In this document: positions 38,860 through 47,206 of the stretch, piece after piece
How the letters are laid out: each line of letters begins with the position of its first letter
Numbering within the stretch: the stretch's first letter is position 1
Assembly (NCBI RefSeq): GCF_001305595.1
Contig: NZ_CP012401.1
Span: forward strand, 1,747,001 to 1,811,000
Direction of reading: 5' to 3'
Source: Azospirillum thiophilum
GTDB lineage: Bacteria; Pseudomonadota; Alphaproteobacteria; Azospirillales; Azospirillaceae
Length of the DNA stretch: 64,000 nucleotides
The notes under the pieces: model-generated
What the model was told of the DNA's origin: nothing
Databases searched by the model: none
The model's input: the letters and a program-made list of their open reading frames with translations, nothing else
Made by a program: the position numbers and the translations under genes

Positions 38860-40505
38860 CTGTCGGCAGCGGTGGCACGGCTCTGGCATTGCCACGCAAA
38901 ATTGACCTTTTCCCGGATTGCTCCTCCTTGCATTCGCACGCCGAGACCTATCCCCCGGACGCTCCGCCGCCCCGATTGGCGCTGCGCGGCATCACCAAGC
39001 GATTCCCCGGCTGCCTCGCCAACGATCATGTCGACCTCGTCCTCCAGCCGGGCGAGATCCATGCGCTGCTGGGCGAGAACGGCGCCGGGAAGTCGACCCT
39101 GGTCAAGATGATCTACGGGGTGCTTCATCCCGATTCCGGCACCATGCTGTGGCAGGGACGGGAGGTCACGGTTCCCGATCCGGCCGGCGCCCGCCGGCTC
39201 GGTATCGGCATGGTGTTCCAGCATTTCTCGCTGTTCGATACGCTGACGGTCACGGAAAACATTGCCCTCGGCCTCGACAATGCCGGGCCGATGGATGCGC
39301 TCGCCGAGCGGATCCGCACCGTCTCCCAACGCTATGGCCTGGCGCTCGACCCCGGGCGCCACGTCTTCCACCTGTCGGTGGGCGAGCGCCAGCGGGTGGA
39401 GATCGTGCGCTGCCTGCTGCAGGATCCCAAGCTGCTGATCATGGACGAGCCGACCTCGGTCCTGACGCCGCAGGAGGCCGCCAAGCTGTTCGAGACCCTG
39501 CGCCGGCTGGCGGCGGAGGGCTGCACCATCCTTTATATCTCGCACAAGCTGGAGGAGATCCGCGCGCTCTGCAGCCGCGCCACCGTGCTGCGTGCCGGCA
39601 AGGTGGTGGGCGCCTGCGATCCCCGGCAGGAGACGGCGCGCAGTCTCGCCGAGATGATGATGGGGGCCGAACTGGCCATGCCGGAACGGCCGCCGCAGGG
39701 CGTCGCCGGGGCTGCCCGCCTGTCGGTCCGCCACCTGTCCACCACCTCCGACAACCCCTTCGCCACCAACCTGAAGGACGTCTGTTTCGAGGTGCGGGCG
39801 GGCGAGATCCTGGGTATCGCCGGTGTCGCCGGCAACGGCCAGGCCGAACTGATGGCGGCGCTCAGCGGCGAGGCGCTGATCGCCGATGCCGGCGCGGTGG
39901 TGATCGAGGGCACGTCGACCGGCCATCTCGGGCCGCGGGCACGCCGGGCTCTCGGCCTCGCCTTCGTGCCGGAGGAGCGGCTGGGCCGCGGCGCCGTGCC
40001 GGAGCTCAGCCTGTCCGAGAACGCGCTGCTGTCGGGCTATGCCAGCGAACCGCTGGTGCGCGGCGGCATGGTCAATTTCGGCCGGGCGCGCGCCTATGCC
40101 GAGACGATCATCCGTGGCTTCAACGTGGTCGCCCATGGCCACCGGGCAGAGGCGCGGTCGCTGTCGGGCGGCAACCTGCAGAAATTCATCATCGGCCGGG
40201 AAATCCTGCAGAAGCCCAAGCTGCTGGTCGTCGGCCAGCCGACCTGGGGCGTCGATGCGGGTGCCGCCGCGGCGATCCACAAGGCGCTGATCGGGCTGGC
40301 GCGCTCGGGCGCCGCTGTGCTGGTGATCAGCCAGGACCTGGACGAGCTGTTCGTGCTGAGCGACCGGATTTCCGTGCTGTTCCATGGCCGCCTGTCCGAC
40401 AGCCGGCCGACGCACGAGACCACGGTGGAACGCATCGGCCTGCTGATGGGCGGCCTGTTCGGCACGCCGCCGGACGAAGACGGGGAGATCGCGCGTGCGG
40501 TGTGA
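38841..40505 (+). CDS. ABC transporter ATP-binding protein, nucleoside-type (BMP-associated), double ATPase
   Basis: Cytoplasmic ATPase with two fused ABC cassettes, as in sugar and nucleoside (YufO/NupO-like) importers. Cassette 1: Walker A GENGAGKSTLVKM, signature LSVGERQRVEIVRCL, Walker B LLIMDEPTSVL. Cassette 2: degenerate P-loop GVAGNGQAELM, signature LSGGNLQKFIIGREI. Homology starts at RLALRGITKRFPG, about 45 residues in. The start is uncertain: GTG at 38841 is the longest option, TTG at 38928 is an alternative, and there is no clear ribosome binding site at either. Permease and binding-protein genes follow. Confidence 0.88.
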   Translation: MVPADYSVGSGGTALALPRKIDLFPDCSSLHSHAETYPPDAPPPRLALRGITKRFPGCLANDHVDLVLQPGEIHALLGENGAGKSTLVKMIYGVLHPDSGTMLWQGREVTVPDPAGARRLGIGMVFQHFSLFDTLTVTENIALGLDNAGPMDALAERIRTVSQRYGLALDPGRHVFHLSVGERQRVEIVRCLLQDPKLLIMDEPTSVLTPQEAAKLFETLRRLAAEGCTILYISHKLEEIRALCSRATVLRAGKVVGACDPRQETARSLAEMMMGAELAMPERPPQGVAGAARLSVRHLSTTSDNPFATNLKDVCFEVRAGEILGIAGVAGNGQAELMAALSGEALIADAGAVVIEGTSTGHLGPRARRALGLAFVPEERLGRGAVPELSLSENALLSGYASEPLVRGGMVNFGRARAYAETIIRGFNVVAHGHRAEARSLSGGNLQKFIIGREILQKPKLLVVGQPTWGVDAGAAAAIHKALIGLARSGAAVLVISQDLDELFVLSDRISVLFHGRLSDSRPTHETTVERIGLLMGGLFGTPPDEDGEIARAV

Positions 40506-40532
40506 TGGTTTCTTGAACGCCGGAGACGCCGC

Positions 40533-41609
40533 ATGAGCCTTCTCCGTCTCGAACCGCGCGGGCAGGCGTCGAAGACCATGGTCTACGCCACCCCGCTGCT
40601 GGCGGTGGCGCTGACCCTGCTCAGCGGCTTCATCCTGTTCCTGGCGATGGGATTCGACCCGCTGAAAGCGCTGTACGCCTTCTTCGTCGCGCCGGTCACC
40701 TCGGTCCGCGGCGTCGGCGAACTGGTGGTCAAGGCGACGCCGCTGGTGCTCTGCGCCGTCGGGCTCGCCATCGGCTTCCGCGCCAATGTCTGGAACATCG
40801 GTGCCGAAGGACAACTGACGCTCGGCGCCATCACCGGCGGCGGGCTGGCGCTTGCCTTCTATGGCGAGGGTGGCTGGTGGCTCCTGCCATTGATGGTGGT
40901 CGGCGGCGCGGCCGGCGGTGCGCTGTGGGCGGCGGTGCCGGCCTTCCTCAGGCTGCGCTTCAACGCCAGCGAGATCCTGACCAGCCTGATGCTGAACTAT
41001 GTGGCGCTGCTGCTGCTGAACTATATGGTCCATGGCCCCTACCGGGATCCCGACGGTTTCGCCTTTCCGGAGTCGCGGCTGTTCGAGGCCGACGCCGTGC
41101 TGCCGGTGCTGTGGGCCGGAACCCGCGTCCATCTGGGGGCGCTGTTCGCCCTGGCGGCGGTGGCGGGCGGCTGGCTGCTGATCGCGCGGACCTTCGTCGG
41201 CTTCCAGATCAAGGTGATCGGCCTGACCCCGGCCGCCGCCGGCTATGCCGGCTTCGACCAGAAGCGCATCGTCTGGCTGACGCTGCTGCTGTCGGGCGCG
41301 CTGGCCGGCATCGCCGGCATGGGCGAGGTCGCCGGCCCGATCGGGCAGGTCACGGCCGGCATCTCGCCGGGCTACGGCTATACCGCCATCATCGTCGCCT
41401 TCCTGGGCCGGCTGCACCCGGTCGGCATCCTGCTGGCGGCGTTGCTGATGGCGTTGTCCTTCATCGGCGGCGAGGCGGCGCAGATCGCCATGGGCCTGCC
41501 CAAGGCCATCACCGGAGTGTTCCAGGGCATGCTGCTGTTCTTCCTGCTGGCGAGCGACGTGCTGATCCGCTACCGGGTCCGCTTCGGGGCGCGGAGGGCG
41601 GTGGCATGA
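40533..41609 (+). CDS. ABC transporter permease, nucleoside/BMP type (first)
   Basis: Inner-membrane permease of 358 aa, BPD_transp_2 family (YufP/NupP-like). About nine hydrophobic helices; ANVWNIGAEGQLTLGAITGG (residues 90-109) and ITGVFQGMLLFFLLASDVL are family landmarks, and MGEVAGPIGQVTAGISPGYG lies in the coupling region. It overlaps the second permease gene by 4 nt. Substrate probably a nucleoside or purine, from family and gene order. Confidence 0.9.
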   Translation: MSLLRLEPRGQASKTMVYATPLLAVALTLLSGFILFLAMGFDPLKALYAFFVAPVTSVRGVGELVVKATPLVLCAVGLAIGFRANVWNIGAEGQLTLGAITGGGLALAFYGEGGWWLLPLMVVGGAAGGALWAAVPAFLRLRFNASEILTSLMLNYVALLLLNYMVHGPYRDPDGFAFPESRLFEADAVLPVLWAGTRVHLGALFALAAVAGGWLLIARTFVGFQIKVIGLTPAAAGYAGFDQKRIVWLTLLLSGALAGIAGMGEVAGPIGQVTAGISPGYGYTAIIVAFLGRLHPVGILLAALLMALSFIGGEAAQIAMGLPKAITGVFQGMLLFFLLASDVLIRYRVRFGARRAVA

Positions 41610-42535
41610 GCGATTTCGCGCTGGTCGGCCCGATCCTGGCCGCGATGTTCGCCGCCGCCACGCCGCTGCTGTTCGCGGCGCTCGGCGAACTGGTGGTGGA
41701 GAAGTCGGGGGTTCTCAACCTCGGCGTCGAGGGCATGATGCTGGTCGGCGCCGTCTGCGGCTTCGCCGTGACAGTGCAGACCGGCAGCGCCGTGACCGGA
41801 CTCGTCGTGGCGGCGCTCGCCGGGGCCGCCACCGCCTCGCTGTTTGCCGTGCTGACCCTGTTCCTGCTGGCAAACCAGGTGGCGACCGGCCTGGCGCTGA
41901 CCCTGTTCGGCGTCGGCCTGTCGGCCCTGATCGGGCAGGGCTTCGTCGGCATTCCCCTGGAGGGGCTGCCCAAGCTGTACATCCCCGGCCTGACCGACCT
42001 GCCGGTGGTGGGGCAGGCGCTGTTCGGCCAGGACATCATGGTCTATCTGGCGGTCGCCGCGGTGCCGCTGGTCCATCTGTTCCTCTATCGCAGCCGCGCC
42101 GGGCTGGTGCTGCGCGCGGTGGGGGAGAACCACACGGCGGCCCATGCGCTGGGCTACAAGGTGCTGCGCATCCGCTTCCTGGCGGTGATGTTCGGCGGTG
42201 CCATGGCCGGGCTGGGCGGCGCCTTCCTGTCGATGGACTACACACCGATGTGGGCGGAGAACATGACGTCGGGGCGCGGCTGGATCGCGCTGGCGCTGGT
42301 GGTCTTCGCCACCTGGAAGCCGGTGCGGGTCATGCTGGGTGCCTGGCTGTTCGGCGGTGTGACCATCCTGCAACTGCACGTTCAGGGGCTGGGCATCGAC
42401 GTGCCCTCGCAGCTCTTGTCGATGCTGCCGTATCTGGCTACCGTTCTGGTCCTGGTGATGATTTCGCGGGATCTGGCCCGCATCCGCCTGAACGCGCCGG
42501 CCTGTCTGGGAAAACTGTTTCATCCCGATGCTTGA
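41606..42535 (+). CDS. ABC transporter permease, nucleoside/BMP type (second)
   Basis: Second permease of the importer, 309 aa (YufQ/NupQ-like). NLGVEGMMLVGAVCGFAV near residues 41-58 and YTPMWAENMTSGRGWIALAL are family signatures. ATG at 41606 overlaps the previous stop (ATGA), giving coupled 1:1 translation of the heterodimeric channel. The binding-protein gene follows after 64 nt. Confidence 0.92.
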   Translation: MSDFALVGPILAAMFAAATPLLFAALGELVVEKSGVLNLGVEGMMLVGAVCGFAVTVQTGSAVTGLVVAALAGAATASLFAVLTLFLLANQVATGLALTLFGVGLSALIGQGFVGIPLEGLPKLYIPGLTDLPVVGQALFGQDIMVYLAVAAVPLVHLFLYRSRAGLVLRAVGENHTAAHALGYKVLRIRFLAVMFGGAMAGLGGAFLSMDYTPMWAENMTSGRGWIALALVVFATWKPVRVMLGAWLFGGVTILQLHVQGLGIDVPSQLLSMLPYLATVLVLVMISRDLARIRLNAPACLGKLFHPDA

Positions 42536-42599
42536 CGCGTCGTTTTGAACTCGAAACAAAGCCCATATCGCAAAGACACCAAGACCAAGGAGCTTCGAC

Positions 42600-43691
42600 G
42601 TGAACAGAAGGACGATGGGCAAGGCGATGCTGGGGCTGGCCGGCGCCGCGATCGCTCTCGGCGTCGGCATGATGTCGGCCCAGGCGCAGGAGAAGCTGAA
42701 GGTCGGCTTCGTCTATGTCGGGCCGGTCAGCGACCACGGCTACAGCTACCAGCATGACCAGGGCCGCCTCGCGGTCGAGAAGGCGCTGGGCGACAAGGTC
42801 ACCACCACCTTCGTCGAGAATGTGCCGGAAGGCGCCGATGCCGAGCGCGTGATCGAGCAGTTGGCCGCCAGCGGCCACAAGCTGATCTTCACCACCTCCT
42901 TCGGTTTCATGAACCCGACGCTGAAGGTGGCCAAGCGCCATCCCGACGTGAAGTTCGAGCATGCGACCGGCTACAAGCGTGCCGAGAATGTCGCGACCTA
43001 CTCCGGCCGCTTCTATGAGGGCCGCACGGTGGTGGGCGCCATCGCCGGCAAGATGACCAAGTCGAACATCATCGGCTATATCGGCTCCTACCCGATTCCC
43101 GAGGTGGTCGGCGGCATCAACGCCTTCACCATCGCGCTGCGCGAGCAGAACCCGAAGGCCGAGGTCCGCGTGGTATGGGTCAACAGCTGGTACGATCCCG
43201 GCAAGGAAGCCGAGGCGGCCAAGGCGCTGATCGACCAGGGCGCCGACGTGATCGTCCAGCACACCGACAGCCCGGCTCCGATCCAGACCGCGCAGGAGCG
43301 TGGGCTGTGGTCGGTCGGCCAGTCGTCGGACATGACCCGCTTCGGCCCGAAGTCGCACCTGACCGCGATCGTCGAGGATTGGAACGGCTACTATGTCGAG
43401 CGCGTCAAGGCGGTGCTGGACGGCAGCTGGAAGCCGATCGACACCTGGGGCGGCATCAAGACCGGCATGGTCGAGTTGGCGCCTTACAATCCGGCCATCC
43501 CGGCCGACGTCGTGAAGATGGCCGACCAGATCAAGGCCGACATCGTGTCGGGCAAGCGCCATTCCTTCCAGGGTCCGGTCAAGGACCAGTCCGGCAAGGT
43601 GGTGATCCCGGAGGGCAAGACCGCCACCGACGAACAAATCCTGAAGATGGACTGGTATGTCGAGGGCGTGCAGGGCAAGGTTCCGAAGTAA
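42600..43691 (+). CDS. BMP family ABC transporter substrate-binding protein
   Basis: Periplasmic binding protein of 363 aa (BMP/Med/PnrA family), which capture nucleosides. Signal peptide at residues 1-29, ending SAQAQ; no lipobox Cys, so soluble. Core: KVGFVYVGPVSDHGYSYQHD, IIGYIGSYPIPEVVGGINAF and VIVQHTDSPAPIQTAQE. It starts with GTG at 42600, 7 nt after AAGGAG; an ATG at 42615 is less favoured. It completes the importer and precedes a terminator. Confidence 0.92.
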   Translation: MNRRTMGKAMLGLAGAAIALGVGMMSAQAQEKLKVGFVYVGPVSDHGYSYQHDQGRLAVEKALGDKVTTTFVENVPEGADAERVIEQLAASGHKLIFTTSFGFMNPTLKVAKRHPDVKFEHATGYKRAENVATYSGRFYEGRTVVGAIAGKMTKSNIIGYIGSYPIPEVVGGINAFTIALREQNPKAEVRVVWVNSWYDPGKEAEAAKALIDQGADVIVQHTDSPAPIQTAQERGLWSVGQSSDMTRFGPKSHLTAIVEDWNGYYVERVKAVLDGSWKPIDTWGGIKTGMVELAPYNPAIPADVVKMADQIKADIVSGKRHSFQGPVKDQSGKVVIPEGKTATDEQILKMDWYVEGVQGKVPK

Positions 43692-43700
43692 GCGCTGCGG

Positions 43701-43735
43701 CGCCGGCTGGGGGAGTGCCTCCGGCCGGCGTCTTT
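43701..43735 (+). terminator. Intrinsic terminator of the BMP-type ABC operon
   Basis: CGCCGGC (43701-43707) pairs with GCCGGCG (43724-43730), with an inner GGAG/CTCC stem, followed by TCTTT. It lies 9 nt after the binding-protein stop. Confidence 0.75.
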
Positions 43736-43749
43736 CAACGCTGCCCGGC

Positions 43750-44220
43750 TTACAGATACTCGCCCAGCAGGCGCAGGAACGGCCGGGCCTCCTGCAGCAC
43801 CAGGATGGTCTGGTGGAACAGATCCTCGGGCGAGGCGTGGTGTTCCAGCCGGATTTCCGAGAACAGGATGATCTTCTGTCCGCCCTGCACGATGAAGCGG
43901 ACATGCGGCAGCCCGTCGATCCCGCGCAGGACCGCCAGCAGGGCGCGGCGGCGTTCCGGGGCCTGGGCGGTGTAGGGCACATGGCCGACATCGGCCCAGA
44001 TCTGGCAGATCGAGCCGCCGCCCTCCTCCTCGCCCTCGTGCCGGACTGCCACGTTGAAGGGCAGTCCGTCGGCCATGAAGGTCAGCTTGCAGGGCCGCGG
44101 CGGCTTGGCGATGCCCAGCACCCCTTCCGGAGTCATCACGATGGAGCCGGGGTTGATCGGCAGGGCGCCATCCGGCACCTCGGCCAGCGATTGAATGGTC
44201 TTCAGATCGGGAACGGACAA
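43750..44220 (-). CDS. Conserved hypothetical protein, 156 aa
   Basis: No domain recognised. Cytosolic, mixed alpha/beta, with INPGSIVMTPEGVLGIAKPP, CKLTFMADGLPFNVAVRHEG and a C-terminal SPEDLFHQTILVLQEARPFL. The only start near the expected position is TTG at 44220; the frame upstream is open to a TAG but without ATG or GTG. Convergent with the ABC operon and divergent from psd. Confidence 0.6.
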   Translation of the reverse strand: MSVPDLKTIQSLAEVPDGALPINPGSIVMTPEGVLGIAKPPRPCKLTFMADGLPFNVAVRHEGEEEGGGSICQIWADVGHVPYTAQAPERRRALLAVLRGIDGLPHVRFIVQGGQKIILFSEIRLEHHASPEDLFHQTILVLQEARPFLRLLGEYL

Positions 44221-44350
44221 GGCGGTACGCTCGGCTTCTGGGGCGACGGAGACGACAGCATGGGCTTCGCCTGCTAAAATTCTGTAAAGGCTGGGAACGG
44301 GCGTCTAGAATGGCTGTTCGCTGTGGTCTGAAATACGAAGAAAGCAGGCG

Positions 44351-45049
44351 ATGTCCGCCATCGATACCGTCGTCGTCCCCATCCACCGTGCCGGCTGGCC
44401 CTTCATCGCCGGTTTCGCCGTGGTCTCCCTGGTCCTTGGTCTCGCCGTCTGGGCGCCGCTCGGCTGGATCGGGCTGGTCCTCACCCTGTGGTGCGCCTAC
44501 TTCTTCCGCGACCCCGACCGGGTGACGCCGACCCGACCCGGCCTGCTGGTCAGTCCGGCCGATGGGCGCGTGACCATGATCGTCCCCGCCGTTCCGCCGA
44601 AGGAACTGGGAATGGGCGAGCAGCCGCTGACCCGGATCAGCGTCTTCCTCAACGTCTTCAACGTCCACGTCAACCGTGTGCCGGCCGACGGCACCATCGT
44701 GGCGGCCGAGTACCACAAGGGTACCTTCGTCAACGCGGCGCTCGACAAGGCGAGCGACGAGAACGAGCGGATGGCCTTCCGCCAGCGCCTGCCCGACGGG
44801 CGCGAGATTGCCTATGTCCAGATCGCCGGGCTGGTGGCGCGGCGCATCCTGTGGTGGACGAAGCCGGGGCAGGAGGTCAAGGCCGGCGAGCGGTTCGGCC
44901 TGATCCGATTCGGCAGCCGCACCGACATCTATCTGCCCGACGGGGTCGCTCCGCTGGTCTGCGTCGGCCAGACCGCCATCGGCGGCGAGACCATCCTGGC
45001 CGACCTGAATGGCACCGAGGCGCAGCGGCAGGGGGACGTCCGGCGATGA
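44351..45049 (+). CDS. psd: Phosphatidylserine decarboxylase proenzyme
   Basis: Makes phosphatidylethanolamine from phosphatidylserine. 232 aa, the short alphaproteobacterial form (Psd-A type). Self-cleavage is expected at Gly188-Ser189 in [12 protein letters not shown], giving a pyruvoyl alpha chain of 44 residues. [18 protein letters not shown] is the other signature. Two N-terminal hydrophobic segments (residues 17-50) anchor it to the inner membrane. It overlaps pssA by 4 nt, putting both steps of the pathway under one transcript. Confidence 0.95.
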   Translation: MSAIDTVVVPIHRAGWPFIAGFAVVSLVLGLAVWAPLGWIGLVLTLWCAYFFRDPDRVTPTRPGLLVSPADGRVTMIVPAVPPKELGMGEQPLTRISVFLNVFNVHVNRVPADGTIVAAEYHKGTFVNAALDKASDENERMAFRQRLPDGREIAYVQIAGLVARRILWWTKPGQEVKAGERFGLIRFGSRTDIYLPDGVAPLVCVGQTAIGGETILADLNGTEAQRQGDVRR

Positions 45050-45993
45050 AGCGCCCCCCCGGCTTGCGCCAGCAGATCTTCCGTCCGGGCCGGGTGCGCC
45101 GGCCCGCACGGCCGCACCCGCGGCTGAAGGGATTGTCGATCAATCACCTGCTGCCGAACGTGCTGACGGTGCTGGCGCTCTGCTCCGGCCTGACGGCGAT
45201 CCGATTCGCCATGCAGGAGCGGTGGGAGCCGGCGGTCATCGCCATCGTCATCGCCGCCATCCTCGATGCGCTGGACGGCCGGATCGCCCGCCTGCTGAAC
45301 GGGCAGAGCAAGTTCGGCGCGGAGCTGGACAGCCTGTCCGACGCCATCAGCTTCGGCGTCGCGCCTGCCTTCATGATGTATCTGTGGGGGCTTAACGGGG
45401 CGGGCAGCCTGGGCTGGATCGCCGCCATGGCCTATGCCGTGTGCTGTGCCCTGCGTCTGGCCCGCTTCAACTCGCGACTCGGCGTCGTCGACCTGCCGCC
45501 CTGGGCCTACAACTACTTCACCGGCGTCCCGGCCCCGGCCGGCGCCGGCCTCGTGCTGCTGCCGATGATCCTTGGCTTCGAGATCGGGCCGGACCTGCCC
45601 GGCCACCCGGCGGTGATCGTGCCCTGGACCTTGCTGATCGGCGGGCTGATGGTCAGCATCCTGCCGACCTTCTCCTTCAAGGGCGCCCGCGTGCCTGCCC
45701 ATTGGGTGGTCCCGGCGCTGGCCGGCGTCGGCCTGCTGGCGGCCATGATGGTCAGCCAGCCCTGGTGGACGCTGTCGATCGTCGGGCTGGCCTATATGGC
45801 GACCCTGCCTTTTTCGGTCGTCCAGTTCCGCAAGCTGCAGCATGCCGCCGAATTGATGCGCACCGAGATCGTCGAGACCTCCGCGGAGGGCGGCGCGGAT
45901 GCCCGCCCCGATACGACGATGGACAAGGCGGATGGCACTGCCACCGTACCGGAAGGGCCGGCGGGCGACAGGGAACCATCCAAGCCGGCCTGA
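45046..45993 (+). CDS. pssA: CDP-diacylglycerol--serine O-phosphatidyltransferase
   Basis: Makes phosphatidylserine, the substrate of Psd. 315 aa, CDP-alcohol phosphatidyltransferase family. The catalytic motif D-G-x2-A-R-x8-G-x3-D-x3-D is read in [20 protein letters not shown] continuing LDSLSD. About eight membrane helices. The acidic C-terminal tail of about 45 residues ([20 protein letters not shown]) is extra. ATG at 45046 overlaps the psd stop (ATGA). Confidence 0.94.
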   Translation: MKRPPGLRQQIFRPGRVRRPARPHPRLKGLSINHLLPNVLTVLALCSGLTAIRFAMQERWEPAVIAIVIAAILDALDGRIARLLNGQSKFGAELDSLSDAISFGVAPAFMMYLWGLNGAGSLGWIAAMAYAVCCALRLARFNSRLGVVDLPPWAYNYFTGVPAPAGAGLVLLPMILGFEIGPDLPGHPAVIVPWTLLIGGLMVSILPTFSFKGARVPAHWVVPALAGVGLLAAMMVSQPWWTLSIVGLAYMATLPFSVVQFRKLQHAAELMRTEIVETSAEGGADARPDTTMDKADGTATVPEGPAGDREPSKPA

Positions 45994-46027
45994 CTGGCGA
46001 CCGGCCCGGATGGCTACCGGGCGATGG

Positions 46028-46375
46028 TTACTCCGCCGCAGCCAGCAGTGCGGCGGAGTCAGCGGTGATATCCGTCACCGTGACCCGTGCGACCATGGGG
46101 ATCTGGCTCAGGCAGCGGCAGATGTGATCGGTCTCCGCCTGCGGCAGGTCGCCGACCTGCATTTCGATTGCCAAGTTATCGCCGGTGCAGTCGCTGCGCA
46201 GCGACAGGGGGACGTGGCCACGCTTGGCGACCAGTTCCAGGATGCGGGGCAGGGTGCCGGGATCGGCATCGGCCAGCAGGGAGAAGGCGACTTGGCGGCC
46301 GGGGGCCGTGGGACGGGCATCCGCGGCGGATACCGGGGCAGCGGTGGTGGAAACCGTGTTCAGGAGGGTGGACAT
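46028..46375 (-). CDS. ACT-like domain protein, 115 aa
   Basis: Small protein whose residues 28-105 fit an ACT fold: VAFSLLADADPGTLPRILEL as first strand-helix, VPLSLRSDCTGDNLAIEMQV, then IPMVARVTVTDI. ACT domains bind amino acids and usually regulate a partner; no amino-acid enzyme is adjacent. It converges on pssA and lies downstream of the RiPP-like precursor gene on the same strand, 169 nt away, so co-transcription is possible but unproven. Confidence 0.55.
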   Translation of the reverse strand: MSTLLNTVSTTAAPVSAADARPTAPGRQVAFSLLADADPGTLPRILELVAKRGHVPLSLRSDCTGDNLAIEMQVGDLPQAETDHICRCLSQIPMVARVTVTDITADSAALLAAAE

Positions 46376-46544
46376 GACGCGGTCAAGCCTTCAATCGGGT
46401 CTGCGGAATGGGCGTGGAAAATCCCCGGCCCTCAAAGGAGAGCCGGGCCACTAATTCGCAGAATGCCGTCGAGACGAAGCGCGTTCATGCCCGCCACCCT
46501 ACGGTGTTGCCGCCGGCCGGTCAACCTCGCCGGAGACGGCCCGT

Positions 46545-47096
46545 TTACAAAGACAGCTTGTCCAAGCCGGCGGCTACCGAGCTCTTGTTTTCGCCGGCGC
46601 GGCTGTTGCAGGGCGAGGGCGCACCGCCGGCGACGAACTCCAGCAGGTCGTCGGGCAGTTCGTCCTCGATCGATTCGGAGGGCTGCGGCAGCACGACATG
46701 GATTTCCGACGGCCCGTCGGCAAAGATCACCGGCTGGTGGCCGGGGGGCAGGTCGACGTCGTTGCCGGTCAGGTCGAAGAACATGCGGCGCGGATCGGTC
46801 TCGGCCTGCCGCAGCAGTGCGGGGCTGCGTTCCGCCATCTCGAACAGCATGTTCTCGAAGAATTGGCGGCGGGTCCTGGCTTCCGGCACGGCGCCGCCCT
46901 GGCCCGGCGCCGGCAGGGCGAAATACATCGCACCGGCCGGCTCCTCGTGCAGGTGGATGCCGACGTCGCCGAGCGGACGTCCGAGAATCCGCTCCATGCC
47001 GCGGCGCGGGTCGGTGATCAGGCTGGAGCGCACCGCGGGATCCGCGGCGGCCTCTTCGATGTGGCGCTTGTCGGCGATGCTGAGAAATGCGGTCAT
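46545..47096 (-). CDS. Putative RiPP precursor with two tandem nitrile-hydratase-like (NHLP) leader modules
   Basis: 183 aa. Residues 8-62 resemble the NHLP leader (DPAVRSSLITDPRRGMERIL, later AMYFALP). Residues 74-158 repeat it (SPALLRQAETDPRRMFFDLT, later EIHVVLPQP) and end in ELPDDLLEFVAGG, the usual double-glycine cleavage context. The core would be the 25 residues 159-183, starting APSPCNSR and ending AAGLDKLSL, with Cys163, Lys171 and Lys180. No YcaO, LanM or radical SAM gene is in view. A double-GNAT gene diverges 110 nt away. ATG at 47096 is taken; an upstream ATG at 47141 is possible. The NHLP call is by eye. Confidence 0.65.
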   Translation of the reverse strand: MTAFLSIADKRHIEEAAADPAVRSSLITDPRRGMERILGRPLGDVGIHLHEEPAGAMYFALPAPGQGGAVPEARTRRQFFENMLFEMAERSPALLRQAETDPRRMFFDLTGNDVDLPPGHQPVIFADGPSEIHVVLPQPSESIEDELPDDLLEFVAGGAPSPCNSRAGENKSSVAAGLDKLSL

Positions 47097-47206
47097 GACG
47101 GTCGTCTCGCGTAGCGGCTGCCTTGTGTTGGAGAGCATACGATTTGCAATCCCATGATTAGCAAGTGGAACCTGCGGCCTCCCGCTCCGATTCGATTGTG
47201 AAGCCC

